Of a stretch of 64,000 nt of DNA, positions 56,761-64,000 are shown piece after piece. The translations under genes and the position numbers were made by a program. This DNA is from Candidatus Microbacterium phytovorans (GTDB taxonomy: Bacteria > Actinomycetota > Actinomycetes > Actinomycetales > Microbacteriaceae). The DNA is taken from contig CP119321.1 in assembly GCA_029202445.1 (NCBI GenBank), forward strand, positions 2,914,001 to 2,978,000, written 5' to 3'. Below the pieces are notes generated by a model, which saw nothing but the letters and a program-made list of their open reading frames with translations, had not been told where the DNA came from and made no database searches. Every line of letters starts with the position of its first letter. Position 1 is the stretch's first letter.

Positions 56761-57425
56761 GCCGCCGTCCCGCGCTGGAACTCACCCTCCCCGGCGATTG
56801 GCACCCCGTGCCGCTGGGGGAGGACGCCGCGATCGACGAGGACGTCGCCTCGTTCGTGCGCGAACACTTCGGTCGTCGCGACGACCAGGCGGTCTTCCGC
56901 GCCCAGCAGCGGGAGCGTCTGCGGACCGCAGCGCGCCGGGCCCGGGATGCCGGTGCCGCGCAGTTCCAGCTGTCGCTCACGGTGCCCGGCGGCGTCGGTC
57001 TCGCCGCCACGGTCGCGGAGTATCACCCGGCGCTGCCCCTCGGCACCGCCACCGAGCCGCCGGCCGTCGCCGACGCGCTCGTGCGCGTTCTCGCCGGCGG
57101 CGCGTCCTCGGCTGCAGAGGCGGGCGATCACTGGGACGCGTTCGCCGCCGCAGGCGGTGCCGTCTTCGATCGCGGCGACGGTCTCGTGCTCCGGACGACG
57201 CGGCGACGCGCCCCCGTGGACGACGACGATCTCGGCGCGACCACGGTGGACTACTGGCTCACGCGGCCGGGCCGCCCCGATGCCGTGCTCGTGAGTTTCA
57301 CGACCGCGCTGGTCGACCTCGAGCCGGTGATGGTGGAGCTGTTCGACGCGATCGTCTCGGCGGCCTCGTGGGCTGCGGAACCCGGTGAGCCGGCGACCTC
57401 GTTGCGAGCGGAACTCCAGGGCTGA
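56757..57425 (+). CDS. T7SS-locus accessory protein, putative chaperone-like paralogue 3
   Basis: The 222-residue soluble protein begins with LELTLPGDWHPVPLGED. It has an Arg-rich helix (VFRAQQRERLRTAARRARDAG), a beta-rich centre and a final helix ending in SAASWA. The order of these parts matches the protein at 52206 in cassette A, and more weakly the one at 50756. Coupling (ATGA) to the lipoprotein gene and closeness to the lipase gene suggest that it handles that substrate in the cytosol. It closes the T7SS-like locus; the rpsL promoter follows. Confidence 0.7.
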   Translation: MSRRPALELTLPGDWHPVPLGEDAAIDEDVASFVREHFGRRDDQAVFRAQQRERLRTAARRARDAGAAQFQLSLTVPGGVGLAATVAEYHPALPLGTATEPPAVADALVRVLAGGASSAAEAGDHWDAFAAAGGAVFDRGDGLVLRTTRRRAPVDDDDLGATTVDYWLTRPGRPDAVLVSFTTALVDLEPVMVELFDAIVSAASWAAEPGEPATSLRAELQG

Positions 57426-57476
57426 CCGCGGCGACGCCCACGGCATCCTCTCCGGTATCCCGCGTGGCATCCGCGT

Positions 57477-57505
57477 TTGCCGCCGTTTGTAATACGGCGT
57501 ATCAT
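57477..57505 (+). promoter_or_regulatory. Promoter of the str operon (rpsL-rpsG-fusA-tuf)
   Basis: TTGCCG at 57477-57482 and TATCAT at 57500-57505 are spaced by exactly 17 bases. Transcription would start near 57512. The leader of about 225 bases up to rpsL has small GC-rich hairpins (for example GTGGT-GAA-ACCAC around 57661-57674). No gene is seen in it. Confidence 0.8.
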
Positions 57506-57737
57506 TGACCGGGTGTGCGCTCTCGCGCGCCCTGCGTCGCGCCAACGGTGCGGACAGGGCAGGGAGCGTCGCACATCAGGGATCGTCCTGCGAACAGGGC
57601 GCCCCCACGGCATATCCACCACTTACACGTTCGACGCTCTCGCGTCGTGCCGGTGGATCTGTGGTGAAACCACGAACGCTGTCACCGTGCAGCACCTGTG
57701 CGGACCGAAGGCCCGCACAGCTCAACAAGGAGAGAAC

Positions 57738-58106
57738 GTGCCAACCATTCAGCAGTTGGTTCGCAAGGGTCGCTCGCCCAAGGTCTCGAAGACCAAGGCG
57801 CCCGCCCTGAAGGCGAACCCGCAGCAGGCGGGTGTCTGCACCCGCGTGTACACGACCACGCCCAAGAAGCCGAACTCGGCGATGCGCAAGGTCGCCCGTG
57901 TCAAGCTTCGCAACGGCACCGAGGTCACCGCGTACATCCCCGGCGAGGGTCACAACCTGCAGGAGCACTCGTTGGTGCTCGTCCGCGGCGGTCGTGTGAA
58001 GGACCTCCCCGGTGTGCGCTACAAGATCGTCCGCGGCGCCCTGGACACCCAGGCCGTCAAGAACCGCAAGCAGGCCCGTAGTCGCTACGGCGCCAAGAAG
58101 GGCTGA
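57738..58106 (+). CDS. rpsL: 30S ribosomal protein S12
   Basis: The 122-residue protein is complete, with the conserved [19 protein letters not shown] and EGHNLQEHS blocks. The lysines at the usual streptomycin positions (in TPKKPNS and in [10 protein letters not shown]) are present, so it looks drug sensitive. S12 sits in the decoding centre. GTG start with AAGGAGAGAAC just upstream. rpsG follows after five bases. Confidence 0.98.
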   Translation: MPTIQQLVRKGRSPKVSKTKAPALKANPQQAGVCTRVYTTTPKKPNSAMRKVARVKLRNGTEVTAYIPGEGHNLQEHSLVLVRGGRVKDLPGVRYKIVRGALDTQAVKNRKQARSRYGAKKG

Positions 58107-58111
58107 GTCAG

Positions 58112-58582
58112 ATGCCTCGCAAGGGACCCGCACCCCGCCGCATCGTCGTCAACGACCCGGTCTACGGTGCTCCGATCGTCACCCAGCTGGTGAACAAGAT
58201 CCTCGTCGACGGCAAGAAGTCGCTCGCCGAGTCGATCGTCTACAACGCCCTCAAGGGCGTCGAGGCCAAGAACGGCCAGGATGCCGTCGCGACGCTCAAG
58301 AAGGCGCTCGACAACGTCCGTCCCACCCTCGAGGTCAAGAGCCGCCGCGTCGGCGGTTCGACCTACCAGGTGCCCGTCGAGGTCAAGCCGCACCGCGCGA
58401 ACACGCTCGCGCTGCGCTGGCTCGTCAGCTACGCGAAGGGCCGTCGTGAGAAGACGATGACCGAGCGTCTGCAGAACGAGATCCTCGACGCCTCGAACGG
58501 CCTCGGTGCCGCGGTCAAGCGCCGTGAAGACACCCACAAGATGGCCGAGTCGAACCGCGCCTTCGCGCACTACCGCTGGTAA
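58112..58582 (+). CDS. rpsG: 30S ribosomal protein S7
   Basis: The 156-residue protein is complete, with the family N-terminus [10 protein letters not shown] and the [15 protein letters not shown] and RALRWL-like core. S7 binds the 3' domain of 16S rRNA and starts assembly of the head of the small subunit. It lies five bases after rpsL. The 111-base gap to fusA, unusually, contains an inverted repeat pair. Confidence 0.98.
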   Translation: MPRKGPAPRRIVVNDPVYGAPIVTQLVNKILVDGKKSLAESIVYNALKGVEAKNGQDAVATLKKALDNVRPTLEVKSRRVGGSTYQVPVEVKPHRANTLALRWLVSYAKGRREKTMTERLQNEILDASNGLGAAVKRREDTHKMAESNRAFAHYRW

Positions 58583-58584
58583 TC

Positions 58585-58660
58585 CGTTTCGACTCGCTTC
58601 GCTCGCTCAACGACCGAAGTACCGGTCGTTGAGCGAGCGGCGAAGCCGCGAGTCGAAACG
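58585..58660. repeat. Inverted pair of GTTGAGCGAG-type repeats between rpsG and fusA
   Basis: The left arm (58585-58616) starts CGTTTCGACTCGCTTCGC. The right arm (58623-58660) is its inverse, with six extra bases in the middle (GCGGCGAAGCCGC instead of GCGAAGC). The loop is six bases. The transcript would form a long hairpin inside the str operon. The right arm has the same ends as the repeat at 18995-19032. Confidence 0.75.
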
Positions 58661-58693
58661 CCCCACCCGAACCTCCAGATAAAGGACATCCCC

Positions 58694-60808
58694 GTGGCAC
58701 AAGAAGTGCTCACCGACCTCAACAAGGTCCGCAACATCGGCATCATGGCGCACATCGATGCCGGCAAGACGACGACGACCGAGCGCATCCTGTTCTACAC
58801 GGGCGTCAACCACAAGCTCGGTGAGACGCACGACGGTGCCTCGACGACCGACTGGATGGAGCAGGAGAAGGAGCGCGGCATCACGATCACGTCTGCCGCC
58901 GTGACCTGCTTCTGGAACAAGAACCAGATCAACATCATCGACACCCCCGGCCACGTCGACTTCACGGTCGAGGTCGAGCGCTCGCTCCGCGTGCTCGACG
59001 GCGCGGTCGCCGTCTTCGACGGCAAGGAGGGCGTCGAGCCCCAGTCCGAGACCGTCTGGCGTCAGGCCGACAAGTACGACGTCCCGCGCATCTGCTTCGT
59101 CAACAAGATGGACAAGCTCGGTGCCGACTTCTACTTCACGGTCGACACGATCATCAACCGTCTCGGCGCGAAGCCGCTCGTCCTCCAGCTGCCGATCGGC
59201 GCCGAGAACGACTTCATCGGCGTCATCGACCTCGTCGAGATGCGCGCACTGGTGTGGCCCGGCGATGCCAAGGGTGACGTGACCATGGGCGCGAAGTACG
59301 AGATCCAGGAGATCCCGGCCGACCTCGCCGACCGTGCCGCCGAGTACCGCGAGAAGCTGCTCGAGACGGTCGCCGAGAGCGACGAGACCCTGCTGGAGAA
59401 GTACTTCGGCGGTGAGGAGCTCTCGATCGCCGAGATCAAGGGCGCCATCCGCAAGATGACCGTCTCCGGTGAGCTCTACCCCGTCCTGTGCGGCTCCGCG
59501 TTCAAGAACCGCGGCGTGCAGCCCATGCTCGACGCGGTCGTCGACTTCCTCCCGTCGCCCCTCGACGTGCCCGCCATCGAGGCGCACGACCCGAAGGACG
59601 AGGAGAAGGTCATCGAGCGTCACCCCGACGCCAACGACCCGTTCGCCGCGCTGGCCTTCAAGGTCGCGGTGCACCCCTTCTTCGGTCGCCTCACCTACAT
59701 CCGCGTCTACTCGGGTCACCTCGACTCCGGCGCGCAGGTCATCAACTCGACCAAGGGCAAGAAGGAGCGCATCGGGAAGATCTTCCAGATGCACGCCAAC
59801 AAGGAGAACCCGGTCGACTCGGTCACCGCGGGCAACATCTACGCCGTGATCGGCCTGAAGGACACCACCACCGGTGACACCCTGGCCGACCCGAACGAGC
59901 CGGTCGTCCTCGAGTCGATGACGTTCCCCGAGCCCGTCATCGAGGTCGCGATCGAGCCCAAGACGAAGGCCGACCAGGAGAAGCTGGGTGTCGCCATCCA
60001 GAAGCTCGCCGAGGAAGACCCGACGTTCCGCACCGAGCTCAACCCCGAGACAGGTCAGACCGTCATCAAGGGCATGGGCGAGCTGCACCTCGACATCCTC
60101 GTCGACCGCATGAAGCGCGAGTTCCGCGTCGAGGCGAACGTCGGCAAGCCGCAGGTGGCGTACCGCGAGACCATCCGCAAGACGGTCGAGCGTCACGACT
60201 ACACGCACAAGAAGCAGACCGGTGGTTCGGGTCAGTTCGCGAAGATCCAGTTCGCGCTCGAGCCCCTCGAGGTCACGGCCGACAAGACGTACGAGTTCGA
60301 GAACAAGGTCACCGGTGGCCGCATCCCGCGCGAGTACATCGAGCCGACCAACCAGGGCTTCCAGGACGCCATGAACGTCGGCGTGCTCGCCGGCTACCCC
60401 ATGGTGGGCGTGAAGGCGATCCTGCTCGACGGTGCGTCGCACGACGTCGACTCGTCCGAGATGGCGTTCAAGATCGCCGGCTCGATGGGCTTCAAGGAGG
60501 CCGTCCGCAAGGCGAACCCCGCCATCCTCGAGCCGCTCATGAGCGTCGAGGTCCGTACTCCCGAGGAGTACATGGGTGACGTCATCGGCGACCTCAACAG
60601 CCGCCGTGGCCAGATCCAGTCCATGGAAGACGCCGCCGGCGTGAAGGTCGTCCGTGCGCTCGTCCCGCTGTCCGAGATGTTCGGCTACATCGGCGACCTG
60701 CGCTCGAAGACCTCGGGCCGCGCGGTCTACTCGATGGAGTTCGACTCGTACGCCGAGGTCCCCAAGGCCGTCGCCGACGAGATCGTCCAGAAGACCAAGG
60801 GCGAGTAA
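58694..60808 (+). CDS. fusA: Elongation factor G
   Basis: The 704-residue GTPase drives translocation on the ribosome. G1 is [12 protein letters not shown] near residues 19-30, G3 DTPGHVDF near 83, and G4 NKMDK near 137. Domain IV ([11 protein letters not shown] near 510) and the C-terminal domain are complete. GTG start with AAAGGA upstream. The hairpin after the stop may end or reduce transcription into tuf. Confidence 0.98.
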   Translation: MAQEVLTDLNKVRNIGIMAHIDAGKTTTTERILFYTGVNHKLGETHDGASTTDWMEQEKERGITITSAAVTCFWNKNQINIIDTPGHVDFTVEVERSLRVLDGAVAVFDGKEGVEPQSETVWRQADKYDVPRICFVNKMDKLGADFYFTVDTIINRLGAKPLVLQLPIGAENDFIGVIDLVEMRALVWPGDAKGDVTMGAKYEIQEIPADLADRAAEYREKLLETVAESDETLLEKYFGGEELSIAEIKGAIRKMTVSGELYPVLCGSAFKNRGVQPMLDAVVDFLPSPLDVPAIEAHDPKDEEKVIERHPDANDPFAALAFKVAVHPFFGRLTYIRVYSGHLDSGAQVINSTKGKKERIGKIFQMHANKENPVDSVTAGNIYAVIGLKDTTTGDTLADPNEPVVLESMTFPEPVIEVAIEPKTKADQEKLGVAIQKLAEEDPTFRTELNPETGQTVIKGMGELHLDILVDRMKREFRVEANVGKPQVAYRETIRKTVERHDYTHKKQTGGSGQFAKIQFALEPLEVTADKTYEFENKVTGGRIPREYIEPTNQGFQDAMNVGVLAGYPMVGVKAILLDGASHDVDSSEMAFKIAGSMGFKEAVRKANPAILEPLMSVEVRTPEEYMGDVIGDLNSRRGQIQSMEDAAGVKVVRALVPLSEMFGYIGDLRSKTSGRAVYSMEFDSYAEVPKAVADEIVQKTKGE

Positions 60809-60822
60809 CCCTTTCCCTGCTC

Positions 60823-60852
60823 GGATGCCGGGGGCCTGCGCTCCCGGCATCC
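60823..60852 (+). terminator. Hairpin between fusA and tuf
   Basis: GGATGCCGGG at 60823-60832 pairs with CCCGGCATCC at 60843-60852, and two more pairs can form inside. No T-tract follows, so it may be a partial terminator. Confidence 0.5.
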
Positions 60853-60879
60853 ACCCAAACTGAATACAGAACCGTCAAC

Positions 60880-60885
60880 TACACT
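60880..60885 (+). promoter_or_regulatory. Putative -10 of a tuf promoter
   Basis: TACACT lies 75 bases before tuf; the -35 region is weak. A separate promoter for tuf fits the hairpin upstream. Confidence 0.4.
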
Positions 60886-60959
60886 GACAACATCCCCGTA
60901 GAACGCCGGTCGCAATCCAGCGCCCGGAGCTCTACAACGACCGTCCTGAGGAGGACCCA

Positions 60960-62153
<1,194 letters not shown>

Positions 62154-62170
62154 GTCTTTCCAGACTGCAT

Positions 62171-62206
62171 CGAGAGGGCCGGATCCGAAAGGATCCGGCC
62201 CTTTCG
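62171..62206 (+). terminator. Intrinsic terminator after tuf
   Basis: GGGCCGGATCC (62176-62186), loop GAAA, and GGATCCGGCCC (62191-62201) followed by TTTC. The stem can extend outward to 62171-62206 with one wobble pair. Confidence 0.85.
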
Positions 62207-62330
62207 GCATGCTCGGCCCAGAAGTGCGCGTTGCCGGTGGGATGGGCCTGGACCGGAGGCTGCCTTCGCGTCATGATGGTGCCAGCACGACGGCGTCCGC
62301 CGGTGTGTCCGCCGAGCGGGAGGAGAACAT

Positions 62331-62546
62331 ATGGGCATCGAGGATCTCGTGAACCAGGGCAAGGATTTCCTGGAGAAGAACAAGGACAAGATCGAGGAGA
62401 CGCTCAACTCCGATCAGGCCGAGGAGGTCAGCGACAACGTCCTCGACGCTGCTGCTGAGTTCGTCAAGAAGGTCGCCCCCGAGTCGGCCCACGGCACCGT
62501 GGACGACGTCCGGGGCACGATCGACTCGAAGATCGGCAACGAGTAA
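62331..62546 (+). CDS. Small MT0933-like helical protein (antitoxin-like family)
   Basis: The 71-residue protein (MGIEDLVNQGKDFLEKNKDK and following) is charged and helical. It resembles the MT0933/Rv0909 family, annotated as antitoxins mainly by genome context. No toxin gene is beside it, so a toxin-antitoxin role is doubtful. AGGAGGAGAA lies before the ATG. It stands alone between the tuf terminator and a hairpin of its own. Confidence 0.8.
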   Translation: MGIEDLVNQGKDFLEKNKDKIEETLNSDQAEEVSDNVLDAAAEFVKKVAPESAHGTVDDVRGTIDSKIGNE

Positions 62547-62559
62547 CACCTCGCCGAAC

Positions 62560-62591
62560 GAGGGACGGATGCCACGCGGCATCCGTCCCTC
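62560..62591 (+). terminator. Terminator hairpin after the MT0933-like gene
   Basis: A 14-bp perfect stem GAGGGACGGATGCC/GGCATCCGTCCCTC with loop ACGC. The arms contain GGATGCC/GGCATCC. Confidence 0.75.
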
Positions 62592-62654
62592 CGTCGTTCA
62601 CGGCCCGGCAGACGCGCTGTGCGGGCGATTCGACGATGCGCGACACGCCCGAGT

Positions 62655-62683
62655 TTGCGACACGCCCGGGCGGCACGTAGACT
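62655..62683 (+). promoter_or_regulatory. Promoter of the S10 ribosomal protein operon
   Basis: TTGCGA at 62655-62660 and TAGACT at 62678-62683 are exactly 17 bases apart, giving a start near 62690. Confidence 0.8.
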
Positions 62684-62996
62684 AGTGAGGTTCCACATTC
62701 CTGCGTGCGCACCAGCGCGCTGCGGGATCACTGCCAGGGCAGTGCATAGGCGGCGCCTCCTCCTCGTGAGGACCGGTGCAGGGTCCTAGGCCGCGGGCAG
62801 CAGAACACCACATCCGACTCCTCACCTGGGAACAGGTTCCGCACGCGTGCGGGGGAGCGGACTGACATCAGAACAGCGGTGCAGCATCCCTCACCGGTTC
62901 GCAACACGAGCCGTGAGGACGAAGTACCCGGCGTAACCGCGCCACGTGCGTCCAATGCCCGAGAGGTATGACGCGAGAAAAGAGAGTGAGCAGACA
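62684..62996 (+). promoter_or_regulatory. Long structured leader of the S10 operon
   Basis: About 310 bases without a gene. It contains the stem GGACC/GGTCC around 62771-62787 and the perfect palindrome CCGCACGCGTGCGG at 62839-62852. In many bacteria the S10 leader is the target of L4 feedback control; whether this one is cannot be seen from sequence. Confidence 0.5.
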
Positions 62997-63305
62997 ATGG
63001 CGGGACAGAAGATCCGCATTCGCCTGAAGTCGTATGACCACGAGGTCATCGACACGTCGGCGCGAAAGATCGTCGACACCGTGACCCGTGCGGGCGCGAC
63101 TGTCGTGGGCCCCGTGCCCCTTCCGACCGAGAAGAACGTCGTGTGCGTCATCCGGTCGCCCCACAAGTACAAGGACAGCCGCGAGCACTTCGAGATGCGC
63201 ACCCACAAGCGTCTGATCGACATCATCGACCCGACGCCCAAGGCCGTCGACTCGCTGATGCGCCTCGACCTCCCGGCCGACGTCAACATCGAGATCAAGC
63301 TCTGA
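62997..63305 (+). CDS. rpsJ: 30S ribosomal protein S10
   Basis: The 102-residue protein is complete: [19 protein letters not shown] at the start, then [20 protein letters not shown] and the C-terminal [12 protein letters not shown]10 is part of the small-subunit head and also acts in transcription antitermination. ATG 62997 is used, as the upstream in-frame ATGs do not belong to the family. rplC follows after seven bases. Confidence 0.98.
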   Translation: MAGQKIRIRLKSYDHEVIDTSARKIVDTVTRAGATVVGPVPLPTEKNVVCVIRSPHKYKDSREHFEMRTHKRLIDIIDPTPKAVDSLMRLDLPADVNIEIKL

Positions 63306-63312
63306 GGTCGAC

Positions 63313-63972
63313 ATGGCTGACATCAACAACAAGGTTTCCAAGGGTCTGCTGGGTACCAAGCTCGGCATGACCCAGGTCTGGGACGAGAACGGCAAGCTCG
63401 TTCCCGTCACCGTCATCGAGGTCGCGCCGAACGTGGTCACCCAGGTTCGCACGCCCGAGAAGGACGGCTACAACGCGGTGCAGATCGGCTACGGCCAGAT
63501 CGACCCCCGCAAGGTGAACAAGCCGCTGACGGCCCACTTCGAGGCCGCGGGCGTGACCCCGCGCCGCCACCTCACCGAGGTGCGCACGGCGGATGCCGCT
63601 GACTACTCACTCGGTCAGGAGCTCACCGTCGACGCCACCTTCGAGGCCGGCCAGCGGATCGACGTCGTCGGCACCAGCAAGGGCAAGGGCACCGCCGGTG
63701 TCATGAAGCGCCACAACTTCAAGGGTGTCTCCGCTTCGCACGGTGCGCACCGCAACCACCGCAAGCCCGGCTCGATCGGTGCGTCCTCGACGCCCAGCCG
63801 CGTCTTCAAGGGCATGCGCATGGCCGGCCGTATGGGTGGCGAGCGCGTGACCGTCCTCAACCTCACGGTGCACGCCGTCGACGCCGAGAAGGGTCTGCTG
63901 CTCGTCAAGGGCGCCGTCCCCGGTGCGCGTGGCCGCATCGTCTACGTCCGCAACGCAGTGAAGGGTGCCTGA
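63313..63972 (+). CDS. rplC: 50S ribosomal protein L3
   Basis: The 219-residue protein is complete, with [13 protein letters not shown] near the start and the extended loop [20 protein letters not shown] that reaches the peptidyl transferase centre. It is followed after two bases by rplD, the usual S10 operon order. Confidence 0.98.
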   Translation: MADINNKVSKGLLGTKLGMTQVWDENGKLVPVTVIEVAPNVVTQVRTPEKDGYNAVQIGYGQIDPRKVNKPLTAHFEAAGVTPRRHLTEVRTADAADYSLGQELTVDATFEAGQRIDVVGTSKGKGTAGVMKRHNFKGVSASHGAHRNHRKPGSIGASSTPSRVFKGMRMAGRMGGERVTVLNLTVHAVDAEKGLLLVKGAVPGARGRIVYVRNAVKGA

Positions 63973-63974
63973 TC

Positions 63975-64000
63975 ATGGCTGACTCGACTCTCGCGCTCGA
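63975..64000 (+). CDS. rplD: 50S ribosomal protein L4, first eight codons only
   Basis: ATG 63975 opens a frame (MADSTLAL) that runs off the window. It is called L4 from its position after rplC; the sequence itself is too short for proof. Confidence 0.8.

Noticed and set aside
40692..57425. A complete mycobacterial-type ESX locus
   Set aside because: No EccB, EccD, EccE or mycosin protein is encoded in the window and the ATPase has the EssC order, so only a T7SS-like system is claimed.
62331..62546. A toxin-antitoxin pair
   Set aside because: The antitoxin-like protein has no partner gene on either side, and family membership alone does not show the function.

Overview
The window is a high-GC actinobacterial chromosome segment, most likely from the family Microbacteriaceae and probably Microbacterium or a close relative. 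The basis is very GC-rich third codon positions, ribosomal and RNA polymerase proteins of actinobacterial type, a great excess of the heptamer GGATGCC/GGCATCC, and short repeats of the GTTGAGCGAG...GAGTCGAAACG type. No rRNA, tRNA, CRISPR array, transposase or prophage gene was seen. The genus assignment is inference.

Layout. 1-13.4 kb: housekeeping and accessory genes: a truncated membrane protein, an ABC-F ATPase with a long leader, an esterase, a Nudix-fold protein, a membrane-anchored AlbA_2 protein, an M3 peptidase, a DivIVA-like coiled coil, threonine aldolase, an MFS transporter, and a DUF6421/SDR pair divergent from an Lrp-type regulator. 13.4-17.6 kb: a NarL-type two-component system next to a MacB-like ABC exporter. 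17.7-21.0 kb: small enzymes (SRPBCC-like, ComB-like, SprT-like, a TPR-like protein, spermidine synthase-like). 21.2-29.2 kb: a dipeptide/oligopeptide importer whose double ATPase gene lies in convergent orientation, followed by the 5-oxoprolinase genes pxpA and a fused pxpBC. 30-37.7 kb: rpoB-rpoC with a canonical promoter and an 18-19 bp stem terminator. 57.5-64 kb: rpsL-rpsG-fusA-tuf, then the start of the S10 operon (rpsJ-rplC-rplD), each with a clear 17-bp-spaced promoter.

The most interesting part is 40.7-57.4 kb, a type VII secretion-like (T7SS) locus. It encodes two FHA-domain membrane proteins and a 1490-residue EssC-like protein (FHA, two membrane segments, three FtsK/SpoIIIE ATPase domains). 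Two cassettes follow. Each starts with a WXG100-size protein (the two copies differ at 4 of 288 bases), then a second small ESX-like protein, then a large protein that begins with a shared helical domain. In cassette B the large protein carries a very long hydrophobic tract and a C-terminal serine lipase-like domain (GWSLGG), and is followed by a lipoprotein that could be its immunity or accessory protein. Three of the accessory proteins look like divergent copies of one another and may be chaperones. EccB, EccD, EccE and mycosin genes are absent from the window. The machine therefore has a Firmicutes-like (T7SSb) ATPase in an actinobacterium.

Regulation. About twenty start codons lie only 4-8 bases after a TANNNT-like hexamer, which suggests that leaderless transcripts are common here. 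The highly expressed genes (rpoB, str and S10 operons) instead have long leaders with ribosome binding sites. Positions and readings come from inspection only; no database search or structure prediction was run.
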